Assembly: GCF_030812415.1 (NCBI RefSeq)
Contig: NZ_JAUSST010000014.1
Span: 1 to 45,358 of the forward strand
DNA length: 45,358 nucleotides
DNA from: Paenibacillus harenae
GTDB lineage: Bacteria; Bacillota; Bacilli; Paenibacillales; Paenibacillaceae
Direction: 5' to 3'
The notes beneath the pieces were generated by a model, which was given only the letters and a program-made list of their open reading frames with translations, was not told the DNA's origin and did no database searches. Made by a program: the position numbers and the translations under genes. This document shows positions 33,485 through 41,795 of this stretch, piece after piece (within the stretch, counting starts at the first letter, position 1; every line of letters starts with the position of its first letter).

Positions 33485-34120
33485 TTACCACACCGTTACG
33501 TTAGAGCTACCGCTGCTTTGATACCCCTCTGTCGCTAACACCTGGTAAGACCAACTGCTTCCCAAATTCATCCCTTTACTCTTCCATGCGTTAACGTGGT
33601 TGCTAAAAGTGATAGCGACGTTGCTGCCGGTAACTCTCTTCGACTGGCGGACACTCCAGAACTGGGTGAACGTTTTTGTTCCGTCAATGGAAGGTGCGTT
33701 GACTCGTTGAGTCGTATAGATGTCATAGGTGCCGCCATCACTTGACACGGTGCCTTTATGTGTTCCTGTAGGTCTATAAGTGCCCCAGGTATCAACGACG
33801 TAATATTCGATGAGTGAGTTTCTCGTCCACCCATAGAGAGTCAGATACCCATTGCCGGACGGCGCCCAGACGCCCGCATTGTAATTTACTGTCCGAGTTG
33901 GCGATCCGGTATTCCAGCCTTTACCGACAACAAAATTCCCGGTATTTGACCAGTTAACACTGTAATTTCCACCTGATCCATTGGTAGCATTTACGGTTCC
34001 GCCACCATCGGTCCAATTTTGCCAATAGTCTGTCGCTGCATTTGAGGTTGCTGCAAACAAGCTAAAACTCATTGTAGCCGCAATAAATACTGTAAAAATT
34101 TTCTTATTCAACTTGAACAT
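33485..34120 (-). CDS. xynA: Secreted GH11 endo-1,4-beta-xylanase
   Basis: A 211-residue exported xylanase, nearly the length of Bacillus subtilis XynA (213). A signal peptide (FTVFIAATMSFSLFAATSNA) precedes the mature start ATDYWQNWTDGGGTVNATNG. The GH11 jelly roll is intact. The nucleophile is probably E105 in NSLIEYYVVDTWG and the acid/base E198 in QVLATEGYQSSG; the thumb loop is NAPSIDGTKTFTQFWSVRQS. The enzyme hydrolyses xylan outside the cell. TAGGAGG stands six bases before the ATG. It has its own terminators and fits with the GH5 gene as part of a plant-polymer-degrading lifestyle. Confidence 0.95.
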   Translation of the reverse strand: MFKLNKKIFTVFIAATMSFSLFAATSNAATDYWQNWTDGGGTVNATNGSGGNYSVNWSNTGNFVVGKGWNTGSPTRTVNYNAGVWAPSGNGYLTLYGWTRNSLIEYYVVDTWGTYRPTGTHKGTVSSDGGTYDIYTTQRVNAPSIDGTKTFTQFWSVRQSKRVTGSNVAITFSNHVNAWKSKGMNLGSSWSYQVLATEGYQSSGSSNVTVW

Positions 34121-34311
34121 AACTTACCTCCTAGAATATTTTTTTCTCGCTGCTTACCAACATCCTGCTTGTCGGTTGTTTCTCCTTGCAGTACAAAACT
34201 TATTCTGTGTCATATTCCGCGAACTTCTGACTTTCACCTCCTCCATAAGTAAATTATAGGAGGTAAGCGCATACATAACCACTTAACAAATTAAAGAATG
34301 ATCCCCATATT

Positions 34312-34502
34312 TTATATGAAGTTCGTGCTGCGCACCAACAGAGGGATGAACTCCTTAAGCAGCCGTTCGTTCGTAAGGTGAGAAATCCACTTACTTCCGT
34401 AGTATGAGATCGGCTTCCTTAGCCCACCGAATAATTTGTTCGGGGAATATGCAAAGAGGGGGTTATTATCGTCGCAATAATCCAATAATGCTTGATATGA
34501 TA
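34312..34502 (-). pseudogene. Unidentified coding remnant (C-terminal part)
   Basis: After an in-frame TAG the minus strand reads LSYQALLDYCDDNNPLFAYS, then LFGGLRKPISYYGSKWISHL and RLLKEFIPLLVRSTNFI to a TAA. Amino-acid composition and codon use look like a true protein end, but there is no start. I do not recognise the family. It occupies most of the gap between the xylanase and the next gene; nothing else was seen in 34121-34599. Confidence 0.45.
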
Positions 34503-34599
34503 ACTATACCCCTTCAGTTTCTTGGTTCTTATCATAAATTTGAAACTCGTGAGAATACATATGGAAAATAGTTAAACATGGCATAGGCAGGGATGTCTC

Positions 34600-35391
34600 T
34601 TGGATAATTATAGAAATGTCGAAAACAAATTCCGCCGATACAAAGCCCATGTTTCCATCGCGGGAACCACCCAGTTTCATATACGAAATCCGTATGCCAT
34701 AGCATGGTGGTCTGCAGCCTTTCCTGGTTTTGGGCATCTACTCTTAAGCAAGTATTATCGTGGTCTCTCCTTGTTCATCTGGGAAGTCATTGTTAATTAC
34801 AACGCCAAAATCAACCTAGCAATGGTGCATTCGTTTTGCGGAAATATTGAGGCAGCGAAAGAAGTGCTGGATCCAAGGTGGATGCTCATGTATATTCCCG
34901 TTTATTTGTTTGGCATTTGGGACAGTTACCGGACCTCAGTCGATATGAACAAAGTGTATTTGCTAGCGGAGAAGGAGGATGCGCCATTTAACTCATTCTC
35001 CATCGGAGCGATGGAGATTAATTATTTGGACAAAAGAAAACCCATCATGTCCGTCATATGGTCCTTATTTATGCCTGGACTTGGACAATTGCATATCCAC
35101 CGCGTGGTCACTGCGTTTTTCGCGCTGATTTGGACAATCGTTTTTTTATATTTCTCTAAGCTGCTTCTTTCAGTCCATTACTTGTTTCTCGGGCAACTTA
35201 CTGAGTCTACAGCCGTACTTGACAAACAATGGCTGCTTTTTATGCCTTCCATGTGGGGATTTGCCGCGTATGATTCGTATGTAAACACCGTGGAAAACAA
35301 CAAGCTATTTAACAATGAGCAAAAAGACTTCCTGATCAAACATTACCAAGACCCTACATTTCGGGTGAAAAAGGGCAAAGTGGTGAAATAA
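34600..35391 (+). CDS. Membrane protein made of two similar halves
   Basis: A 263-residue protein with about four to six membrane segments. Its two halves repeat the same order: AAFPGFGHLLLSKYYRGLSL then VLDPRWMLMYIPVYLFGIWD and SYRTSVDMNKVYLLAE; later FMPGLGQLHIHRVVTAFFAL then VLDKQWLLFMPSMWGFAAYD and SYVNTVENNKLFNNE. This is an internal duplication. The PGxGxL pattern recalls TM2-like helical hairpins. It starts at TTG with a weak GGGATG site. It is followed five bases later by a second membrane protein, with which it probably forms an operon. Function unknown. Confidence 0.7.
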   Translation: MDNYRNVENKFRRYKAHVSIAGTTQFHIRNPYAIAWWSAAFPGFGHLLLSKYYRGLSLFIWEVIVNYNAKINLAMVHSFCGNIEAAKEVLDPRWMLMYIPVYLFGIWDSYRTSVDMNKVYLLAEKEDAPFNSFSIGAMEINYLDKRKPIMSVIWSLFMPGLGQLHIHRVVTAFFALIWTIVFLYFSKLLLSVHYLFLGQLTESTAVLDKQWLLFMPSMWGFAAYDSYVNTVENNKLFNNEQKDFLIKHYQDPTFRVKKGKVVK

Positions 35392-35396
35392 ATCCT

Positions 35397-35858
35397 ATGG
35401 TACAGATTTTTTCGACGTTCGAGCACTCCACCAATTTAGAATTAGCGATTACGGTGCTGGAGAAAAACGGAATTCAAAAAGGAAATATTTTCGCAGTTCC
35501 CTTAACGAACCGCAAAACGGAGCGACGATTGTTCGACAGTATCCACAACGCGGACGGCATTTCCTTGATTAGCACTGGTGCGGCGCTCGGAACCGCGTTT
35601 GCCGTCATTGGGGCCAGTGTCGGATTCAAGCTGGCATGGGGGCCGATATATTGGGGACTGATCGGTGCAGCAGGCGGTTTTGCCCTTGGGGTTTGTATCG
35701 ACGTATTCTACTACAAGGTCATCAAAAAGCAGCAACGCCTGTTACGGGGGAAAAATTCAGAGGTAATCCTTGTAATAGAGTGTGAGGAGTCTCAAGCGGA
35801 TATTGTGGAAGACGTGTTGTGGCATCATTTCGCAATCGGGACAGCAAGAGTAGTGTAA
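35397..35858 (+). CDS. Membrane protein with glycine-rich helical hairpin (GSP17M-like)
   Basis: A 153-residue protein. An N-terminal soluble part (FEHSTNLELAITVLEKNGIQ) resembles the domain of general stress proteins that contain a ferredoxin-like fold. The middle has two glycine/alanine-rich membrane helices (ISTGAALGTAFAVIGASVGF and YWGLIGAAGGFALGVCIDVF), and the soluble C-terminus reads EVILVIECEESQADIVEDVL. This layout is close to general stress protein 17M-type and related membrane proteins. It begins five bases after the preceding stop. Function unknown, possibly a partner of the duplicated-half protein. Confidence 0.65.
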   Translation: MVQIFSTFEHSTNLELAITVLEKNGIQKGNIFAVPLTNRKTERRLFDSIHNADGISLISTGAALGTAFAVIGASVGFKLAWGPIYWGLIGAAGGFALGVCIDVFYYKVIKKQQRLLRGKNSEVILVIECEESQADIVEDVLWHHFAIGTARVV

Positions 35859-35909
35859 GAAATAGGTTCAAGGAAAGTTTCCATCATTCGGACCCCATGA
35901 AGGTGGCCG

Positions 35910-36067
35910 ATCGTTCAGACTCGATCCTGCAAAAAAAACAAAGGGACCGCGAATCTCGCGAGTGCATATATCGTCAGTCCCCCCAATTTCGCTTGGCATC
36001 GCATGTATCAGCACGACGGCAAACATGGCAAAGATTTGACAAAATTGATAGAATCGAATCTTTCCAT
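35910..36067 (-). pseudogene. Acyltransferase 3 N-terminal remnant
   Basis: The minus strand begins MERFDSINFVK, then shifts frame to FAMFAVVLIHAMPSEIGG, then back to LTIYALARFAVPLFFL. Together these form the start of an acyltransferase 3 protein, including the helix-1 histidine (VVLIHA). Two frameshifts and loss of the rest show it is dead. The remaining bases of 35859-36169 show nothing else. Confidence 0.65.
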
Positions 36068-36169
36068 GATGAATTCTACCTTTTCCAGTTATCCACTCAT
36101 TTTATTATCTGTCTTGTTCTCCATTTAGAACGATTACCGTTCGCTTGAACCGGGGTTCATATATGGCGA

Positions 36170-36958
36170 TCAGCGGCGATTCAGCAGCAATAATTCGATT
36201 TGTCGGGAAGTAGGTTGTGCGCTACCCCCCATCGGTTCCGCGCTTAGGGAAATAATGTCCGCGCCAAGAAGCATGTCGGTGTAGGCCCTGACGTGAAGAT
36301 GGCCGCGCGTTCCCTTCAGCTTCACTAAGCCGAGCGAATCGCTTCGATCTCCTTTCACTGCCCACGCCTGATAGACGGAGTTAGACAGCCCGGTCAAGTG
36401 ATCGAGCAGCAGGAACGCCTCGCTGCTGTCTCCGCTGAGCCATAAATAGCCGTTTTCGGTTCGCCCACCAGGCGCCATAATGCGGTAACGCGATGTATCC
36501 GGGGCCATCACGACGTGTAGCGCGGCAGGCTCCTGCCGCTCCACGTAGGCCTCGAACGGGGTTAATGCCTCGTTCGGCGGAGTTCCCCGCAGCAGCGCGA
36601 ACAAGAGCAGCGCCGCGGCGACGGGAAGCGCACCGGCGATCGCCCATTTACGTAATCTCCTCATCCGGCCGATCCGTCTAATCTCCTTCTCGAGCGAAGC
36701 GAGATGCCCGGCGGCTAGCGGCGCCGATACGGATTCCGTCCAGTCGCGGCTGTCGCCCACGGCTAATAAGAATGCCCATTCCCTATAAACGGCCGCACAT
36801 TGGCCGCAAGACGCGAGGTTCTCCTCCATCGTTTTTTGCCTGATCACGCCGGGCTTGTTCATCGCGTAATCGATCCAATCTTGCTCGGAATAACCGTGCC
36901 CGCAGTCGACGCGAACGCTGTCCTTATTCCGCTGATAAGTGTTTCTACCCTCCGCCAT
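36170..36958 (-). CDS. Anti-sigma factor (RskA-like C-terminal domain)
   Basis: A 262-residue protein whose ATG shares one base with the sigma-factor stop (TAATG). The N-terminal cytoplasmic part has a zinc-type CGHGYSEQDWIDYAMN and ENLASCGQCAAVYREW (CxxC). A single membrane helix (WAIAGALPVAAALLLFALL) follows near residue 110. The outer domain VYQAWAVKGDRSDSLGLVKL resembles the RskA/anti-sigma-K C-terminal domain. It should hold the partner ECF sigma at the membrane and release it on an envelope signal. The tight overlap implies equal synthesis of the pair. Confidence 0.85.
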   Translation of the reverse strand: MAEGRNTYQRNKDSVRVDCGHGYSEQDWIDYAMNKPGVIRQKTMEENLASCGQCAAVYREWAFLLAVGDSRDWTESVSAPLAAGHLASLEKEIRRIGRMRRLRKWAIAGALPVAAALLLFALLRGTPPNEALTPFEAYVERQEPAALHVVMAPDTSRYRIMAPGGRTENGYLWLSGDSSEAFLLLDHLTGLSNSVYQAWAVKGDRSDSLGLVKLKGTRGHLHVRAYTDMLLGADIISLSAEPMGGSAQPTSRQIELLLLNRR

Positions 36959-37578
36959 TATTCCCTCTCCCTCCTTCCCATGCTGCCGTCTGTCCAGCCT
37001 CTCCTCGCAAGTTCCTTGCGCAAATTCCCGAGCCCGTAACGGATCCACGACTTGACCGTTCCAAGCGGCACCTGCCATTCCTCGGCAAGCTCGCGCTGCG
37101 TTCTTTTGCCAAGGAATGCCGTAACCACCGCGTTCCGCTGAAGCTCGGGCAGCACCTCAAGGGCTTCCCTGACCGCCATCCTCTCCATGAAGCCGATTGT
37201 CTTATCCTCCGGCGTCGTATCGGTTCGCAGCTTCTCTCCCCCGTTCTCCGCGCTCATCGCAACCGTCCTGCTCCGTTTTCTGAGACGATCCACGCAGCGG
37301 CTTCGCGTCATGACGGCCAGCCACGATTCGACCGAGCCTTTGGCCGGGTTATAGCGGTCTCCCTTCCTTATTGCCTCGAGAAAGACGTCGTGGCACGCAT
37401 CCTCGGCTTCCATCCGTTCGCCAAGCGTCCGGCAAGCGATTCTCAGCACTAACGGAGCATATCGGGCATAGAACAAGTGGAATGCCTCGGTTGAACCTTC
37501 GCACATTGCCCTCAGAAGCGCCGCTTCGTTCTCTTCGCCATCGTCTTGCCAAACCGGTTTGCCTTTGCCCTGCCGCAC
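36958..37578 (-). CDS. ECF-type RNA polymerase sigma factor
   Basis: A 206-residue sigma-70 family protein with regions 2 and 4 only. Region 2 runs FHLFYARYAPLVLRIACRTL, EAEDACHDVFLEAIRKGDRY and SVESWLAVMTRSRCVDRLRK. Region 4 includes VLPELQRNAVVTAFLGKRTQ and QVPLGTVKSWIRYGLGNLRK. It starts at GTG behind GGGGAGGG. It is followed by its anti-sigma and is divergent from a NEW3 protein-ABC transporter operon, which is the most likely target, comparable to the sigY-yxl arrangement in B. subtilis. I could not find a convincing ECF promoter by eye. Confidence 0.9.
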   Translation of the reverse strand: MRQGKGKPVWQDDGEENEAALLRAMCEGSTEAFHLFYARYAPLVLRIACRTLGERMEAEDACHDVFLEAIRKGDRYNPAKGSVESWLAVMTRSRCVDRLRKRSRTVAMSAENGGEKLRTDTTPEDKTIGFMERMAVREALEVLPELQRNAVVTAFLGKRTQRELAEEWQVPLGTVKSWIRYGLGNLRKELARRGWTDGSMGRRERE

Positions 37579-37752
37579 CGATATTTCCCTCCCCGCGATC
37601 TCTTTTAATTATTTTTTATCAAAAAATGCGCGAAAAGAAAACTCCAAAAAATTTTTTTTGCCGAGTAAATCCAAAACGCAGCCCGCGTCGTACACCATAT
37701 GAACGAAGCGCGTCAGCGCGTCGAACATATTACATTCGGGAGGTCGTTCATT

Positions 37753-38913
37753 ATGCGCAAAGCATGCCGCCAGGCAGGCATCCTGGCACTAATTGCAGCC
37801 ATTCTGTGGACGGGAGGAAGCGCGCTCTTTCCCGCGGCCGCTTGGGCCGCAAGCGAGACAGAGCTGTACACGCCGTATACGGCGGTCGATGCCGCGCCCG
37901 GGGAATCCGTCAGCTATAATGTCGAGCTAATCAATAACAGCGACGAGACGGTAACATCCAATCTCGGATTTCAAAACGCGAATGCACAGTGGACGCACGA
38001 GCTGACGGCAGGCGGTCGCGTCGTCAAGCAGCTTGCCGTCAAGCCTGGCAGCTCGCAATCGTTAAGCTTGCGGCTCGATGTCCCGCTGGAGGTCGAGCGC
38101 GGCGAATACCAATTTACGCTGACAGCAGGCGAAGCGCGTCTTCCGTTGCGTGTATCGGTAGCCGAGAAAGGAACCTTCACCTCGAAGCTTGAGGTAGAGC
38201 AGTCCAATATGGAAGGCCATTCCGATTCTACCTTCACGTTTTCGGCTATTTTGACGAATCAGACGGCAGAGGAGCAGACATACGCTCTTACCGCCTCCGC
38301 GGATCCCGGCTGGGACATTCGGTTCAACTCCGGCGGGAGCAGCGTGACTTCGGTAACCGTTGAGCCGAATACGAATCAAACCTTGTCCGTGGAGGTTCTC
38401 CCGCCCGATCAGGTGAAAGCAGGCACGTACCAAATCCCGATTATGGCCGCCAACAACGCAACCAAAGCGGAAACAACGCTGGAGGCCGTTATTACGGGGG
38501 CCTACGGCATTGGACTAACGACTGCCGACGAGCGGCTTAATGCGGACATCAAAGCGGGCGGCACTCGTTCGTTGCAATTGACGGTCACGAACACCGGCAC
38601 GGCGAAACTCGAAGATATCAGCTTAACGGCGCAGACGCCGTCCGATTGGGAGGTGACTTTCGAGCCGAAGACGATTCGTTCATTGGAACCCGGCAAGCAA
38701 GAAAGCGTTCAGGCCGTCATTAAATCGTCGGAGCAATCCCTGCCAGGCGATTACGCGCTCAGCCTGTCGGCCCAATCCGCTCAAAAAACGGCCGATGCCG
38801 CCATCCGGGTAGCCGTCAAATCCTCTTCGTTATGGGGCTGGATCGGCATACTCATCATTGCGGCCGTAGCTCTCGGCATATATGGGTTGTTCCGCAAATA
38901 CGGGAGGCGTTGA
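37753..38913 (+). CDS. Exported NEW3-domain protein with C-terminal membrane anchor
   Basis: A 386-residue protein. The start is the ATG nine bases after GGGAGG. The signal peptide (ILALIAAILWTGGSALFPAA) ends near AAWA. The body has repeated beta-sandwich units of the NEW3 (alpha-galactosidase-associated) type, such as ESVSYNVELINNSDETV, VEPNTNQTLSVEVLPPDQVK and GGTRSLQLTVTNTGTAKLED, two of them with DWEVTF/GWDIRF motifs. A C-terminal helix (WGWIGILIIAAVALGIYGLF) anchors it outside. Two bases separate its stop from the ABC ATPase start, so it is part of the transporter operon and may act as its external sensor or receptor. Confidence 0.85.
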   Translation: MRKACRQAGILALIAAILWTGGSALFPAAAWAASETELYTPYTAVDAAPGESVSYNVELINNSDETVTSNLGFQNANAQWTHELTAGGRVVKQLAVKPGSSQSLSLRLDVPLEVERGEYQFTLTAGEARLPLRVSVAEKGTFTSKLEVEQSNMEGHSDSTFTFSAILTNQTAEEQTYALTASADPGWDIRFNSGGSSVTSVTVEPNTNQTLSVEVLPPDQVKAGTYQIPIMAANNATKAETTLEAVITGAYGIGLTTADERLNADIKAGGTRSLQLTVTNTGTAKLEDISLTAQTPSDWEVTFEPKTIRSLEPGKQESVQAVIKSSEQSLPGDYALSLSAQSAQKTADAAIRVAVKSSSLWGWIGILIIAAVALGIYGLFRKYGRR

Positions 38914-38915
38914 CA

Positions 38916-39902
38916 GTGGCGGTTCAGTACTCCGTTATCGATTCGGCAGTGGAAATATCGGGATTAACGAAGGCGTACGGCGATTATCTAGCCGTGAATC
39001 GGCTGGACCTTACTATTCGGAAAGGCGAAATATTCGGCTTGCTTGGGCCAAACGGCGCCGGTAAAACGACGACGATTCTGATGATGCTCGGTTTGACGGA
39101 GCCGAGCAACGGAACGGTGCGCGTGCTCGGACTGGATCCCGCCAGCAGCTCATTGGATATTAAGCGAAGAGTCGGGTACATGCCCGACGATCTTGGCTTC
39201 TACGAGGACCGGACCGCGACGGACAATCTCATCTACACCGCAAGGCTCAATGGATTGTCCGAGGAAACTGCCCGCGAGAGCGCCAAGGAGCTGCTGGACC
39301 GTGTGGGGCTCTCCGCAGCCGGAGGCAAAAAAGTAGGCGCTTATTCGCGCGGGATGCGGCAGCGGCTAGGTCTGGCCGACGTGCTCATCAAGAGGCCGGA
39401 GATGATCATTCTGGACGAACCGACGCTTGGAATCGATCCTAAAGGCGTGACGGAGTTGCTTGAGCTCATCACCGTCCTCAGCAAGGAAGAGGGTTTAACC
39501 GTTCTGCTCTCCTCCCACCATCTCCAGCAAGTTCAGCAAATATGCGATCGGGTCGGCTTATTCGTAGGCGGAAAGCTCGTCGCTTGCGGAGACATTGAGC
39601 AGTTGTCCCGATCCTTGGAGCAGAAGAATGCCATCATCGTGGAACTCGAGGTCGGGCGGAAGACCGAACAATTCGAGCAGTCGATCGGGGAGATCGAAGG
39701 CGTGAACTCCGTTCGATGCTCCGTTTCGGGCATGAACGGTTCGCATGCGGCGTTCGAGGTCGTTTGCGATGCCGACGTTACGCCGGAGATCGCCCGCGTC
39801 GCGGCGACCGAATCGGAATTGCTCTCGCTGCGGAAACGATCCTACCATCTAGACGATATCTATCGCCGCTACTTCGAAGGAGGAGATGCTCATGGCGCTT
39901 AA
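38916..39902 (+). CDS. ABC transporter ATPase
   Basis: A 328-residue ATP-binding subunit. Walker A is GPNGAGKTT (44-52), the signature is YSRGMRQRL, Walker B is MIILDEPTLGIDP, and the H-loop is LLSSHHLQQV. The C-terminal 90 residues form the extra domain often found in ABC-2 exporter ATPases (NosF/CcmA-like). It starts at GTG eight bases after GGGAGGC, just past the NEW3 gene. The permease gene overlaps its end by 11 bases. The complex should export a peptide, lipid or drug, or remodel the envelope; the substrate is not visible. Confidence 0.92.
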   Translation: MAVQYSVIDSAVEISGLTKAYGDYLAVNRLDLTIRKGEIFGLLGPNGAGKTTTILMMLGLTEPSNGTVRVLGLDPASSSLDIKRRVGYMPDDLGFYEDRTATDNLIYTARLNGLSEETARESAKELLDRVGLSAAGGKKVGAYSRGMRQRLGLADVLIKRPEMIILDEPTLGIDPKGVTELLELITVLSKEEGLTVLLSSHHLQQVQQICDRVGLFVGGKLVACGDIEQLSRSLEQKNAIIVELEVGRKTEQFEQSIGEIEGVNSVRCSVSGMNGSHAAFEVVCDADVTPEIARVAATESELLSLRKRSYHLDDIYRRYFEGGDAHGA

Positions 39903-40917
39903 AGAAACGGTATCCAGACTGCCCGTTCGCTTATTCCGTCCGAAGGAAGACGCACGGAGCGCGACCTCTACATCGGCGTTCTGGGTCATGGTTCGCAAGG
40001 AGTTCAGCGATCACGTTCGTAGCTGGCGCTTTGTGATTCTTATGACGATTATCCTGCTTGCCTGCATCGGCTCCATTTATTCCGCGATTACGGCTTTGCG
40101 GAGCGGCAACGGCCAGGCCGGGGAATCATCCGAATTTTTATTCCTTCAGATCTTCACGTTGTCGGACGGAACGCTGCCTAATTTCATCGGGTTCGTCACG
40201 TTCCTGGGACCGCTTATGGGGATCGCGCTCGGATTCGACGCCGTAAATGCGGAACGAAGCAAAGGTACGCTTAGCAGGCTAATCTCGCAGCCCATCTACC
40301 GGGACGACTTCCTGAATGCGAAGTTCGTCTCCACCCTGCTCATTATTGCGGTATCCATCTTCTCTATCGGCCTTCTGGTCATGGGGGTCGGCTTGATCGT
40401 CATCGGCTTTCCTCCGACGCCCGAGGAATTTTGGCGAGTGCTTCTGTTTTTGATTACGGCAATTATTTATGTAGGTTTTTGGCTGAACGTATCCATTTTG
40501 TTTTCGGTACGCTTCCGTCAAGCGACCACCTCGGCGCTCGCCGGCATTTCGCTCTGGATTTTCTTCTCCGTCTTCTACGGGATGATTCTGAATCTCATTG
40601 CCAAAGGCGCTGCCCCCGCCACGGATTCAGGCGCGGAAGTCGTCATGGGTTATCAGAAGTTGATGCAGGCGTTAAACCGCTTCTCGCCTTCCGAATTGTT
40701 TAACGAGGCGAACACTACGCTGCTTATGCCGAACGTTCGCTCCTTAGGACCGCTAGCCATGGAGCAGGTCGTCGGGGCGTTGCCTAGTCCGCTGCCTTTG
40801 GGCCAGAGCATACTGCTTGTATGGCCGCATCTTACCGGCATGCTTGCCGCGACCATGATTTGCTTCGGCTTGTCTTATTTGCTCTTCATGCGCCAGGAAA
40901 TCCGCTCCCGGTCTTAA
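39892..40917 (+). CDS. ABC-2 type permease
   Basis: A 341-residue membrane subunit. The start is the ATG behind GGAGGAGATGCTC. After a soluble N-terminus come six helices typical of ABC-2 permeases: FVILMTIILLACIGSIYSAI, FIGFVTFLGPLMGIALGFDA, then the conserved cytoplasmic SKGTLSRLISQPIYRDDFLN, FSIGLLVMGVGLIVIGF, ISLWIFFSVFYGMILNLIAK and the final MLAATMICFGLSYLLFM. It partners with the ATPase just upstream. A perfect terminator follows 42 bases after the stop. Confidence 0.9.
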   Translation: MALKETVSRLPVRLFRPKEDARSATSTSAFWVMVRKEFSDHVRSWRFVILMTIILLACIGSIYSAITALRSGNGQAGESSEFLFLQIFTLSDGTLPNFIGFVTFLGPLMGIALGFDAVNAERSKGTLSRLISQPIYRDDFLNAKFVSTLLIIAVSIFSIGLLVMGVGLIVIGFPPTPEEFWRVLLFLITAIIYVGFWLNVSILFSVRFRQATTSALAGISLWIFFSVFYGMILNLIAKGAAPATDSGAEVVMGYQKLMQALNRFSPSELFNEANTTLLMPNVRSLGPLAMEQVVGALPSPLPLGQSILLVWPHLTGMLAATMICFGLSYLLFMRQEIRSRS

Positions 40918-40959
40918 GCACGAACCCAAACTATCTTACATGGATCCCCAATCACAAAT

Positions 40960-40990
40960 AACCGGCCAAGGCAGTCTGCCTTGGCCGGTT
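40960..40990. terminator. Perfect 14-bp terminator hairpin
   Basis: AACCGGCCAAGGCA (40960-40973) and TGCCTTGGCCGGTT (40977-40990) pair around GTC and are followed by CTATTTTG. It ends the ABC operon. Confidence 0.88.
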
Positions 40991-41055
40991 CTATTTTGCG
41001 TATCTATCCGATTGGGGAATATGCGCAATTGCTCAACATTACCTTCCAACAACAA

Positions 41056-41184
41056 TTAAACATCTTGCCATCCGCCCGTCAAAACTTCTATTGTCGAAGG
41101 AGAAACATTTTTCCCGATTGATGCTAACAGCATTGAAGATGAATTTGCGTAACAATAAGCACCATTTCCAATATATTGAGTCAT
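41056..41184 (-). pseudogene. Truncated gene start resembling BtrH N-terminal family
   Basis: GGAGGTTGATTGAAT precedes an ATG opening TQYIGNGAYCYANSSSMLLA and SIGKNVSPSTIEVLTG, which then ends abruptly in GWQDV and a TAA. The YIGNGAYCYANS pattern is that of BtrH N-terminal-domain proteins (papain-like cysteine and asparagine), which are some 300 residues long. Only the first 37 residues match, so it is probably the start of a deleted gene. It could still be expressed as a 42-residue peptide. Confidence 0.55.
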
Positions 41185-41221
41185 ATTCAATCAACCTCCG
41201 AGCATCGGGATATGTTCCTAA

Positions 41222-41487
41222 TCAGTATGGAGTTATAGGCAAACAATATTCTATAAACATCTCTTCTTGATTATTATCAGCACGGTAGTATATTTCCAAA
41301 CAAGGTTTGTCAGCTAGTTGAAAACCGCTATCAGGAAGCCATTCCCCGTATAAATAATCTACCACTGTCCCCAGCTCGGAGATGGATAATTCATATGGAA
41401 TGTCCTTGTCCTTACTAACTTCAATTCTGCAAACGGCATACGTTCCGCCTTGAATATTCTGAATTCCAATTTCACCGCTTGCTTCTC
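41222..41487 (-). pseudogene. GyrI-like domain remnant of an AraC regulator
   Basis: The minus strand reads EASGEIGIQNIQGGTYAVCR, then ELGTVVDYLYGEWLPDSGFQ and KPCLEIYYRADNNQEEMFIE to a TGA. This is the ligand-binding (GyrI-like) C-terminus found in AraC-type regulators. No start is available and a stop precedes it, so only this end survives. Confidence 0.75.
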
Positions 41488-41555
41488 AAACGAATCTTGG
41501 TGGTAATTTGTTGCGTTCTTCTATAATTGTTTATGATTTCCTTTGCGTATCTAAT

Positions 41556-41672
41556 TGAGGATAACTGCCAGTTACTTCAACAAAGGAGCAAACGCTGCCG
41601 CGGTGCTTGCTCCTTTGATCTTTACCACGCTATCGTTCTCCGTTAGCTCAATAGTCTTATGTTTTAATTAGA
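41556..41672 (-). repeat. Terminator-bearing repeat, left copy
   Basis: A hairpin CAAAGGAGCAA (41581-41591) / TTGCTCCTTTG (41607-41617) is flanked on the left by AACTGCCAGTTACTTCAA and on the right by CTATCGTTCTCCGTTAGCTC. The copy at 44582-44690 has the same arrangement with a different hairpin. The two copies bracket the cassette array. Confidence 0.55.
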
Positions 41673-41704
41673 GTCGCTGCTTATAGTTGTGAGGCTTGCC
41701 GAAC

Positions 41705-41795
41705 ACCTAATGCAGTGACGTCCCGACGGGCTTAGGGGGCTGGATGTGGTCACTCGCTTCTCAGAGTGACCCGGAGCGTCGATATGGTGTTAGCC
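41705..41795 (-). repeat. attC-like site A (partly degenerate)
   Basis: The right part (plus strand) has the R box GTTAGCC (41789-41795), spacer GGT and L arm CGTCGATAT (41777-41785). An inner stem GTCACTC/GAGTGAC remains. The left part keeps only ACCTAAT (41705-41711); the GTATTCACG arm of sites B and C is lost. In the direction of the cassette genes this is the 3' site of the nucleotidyltransferase cassette and the end of the array. The TAA in the R box is the stop codon of that gene. Confidence 0.65.

Noticed and set aside
36381..36647. Arginine- and alanine-rich frames on both strands in the anti-sigma gene
   Set aside because: They are shadows caused by higher G+C in this stretch; the anti-sigma frame is the coding one.
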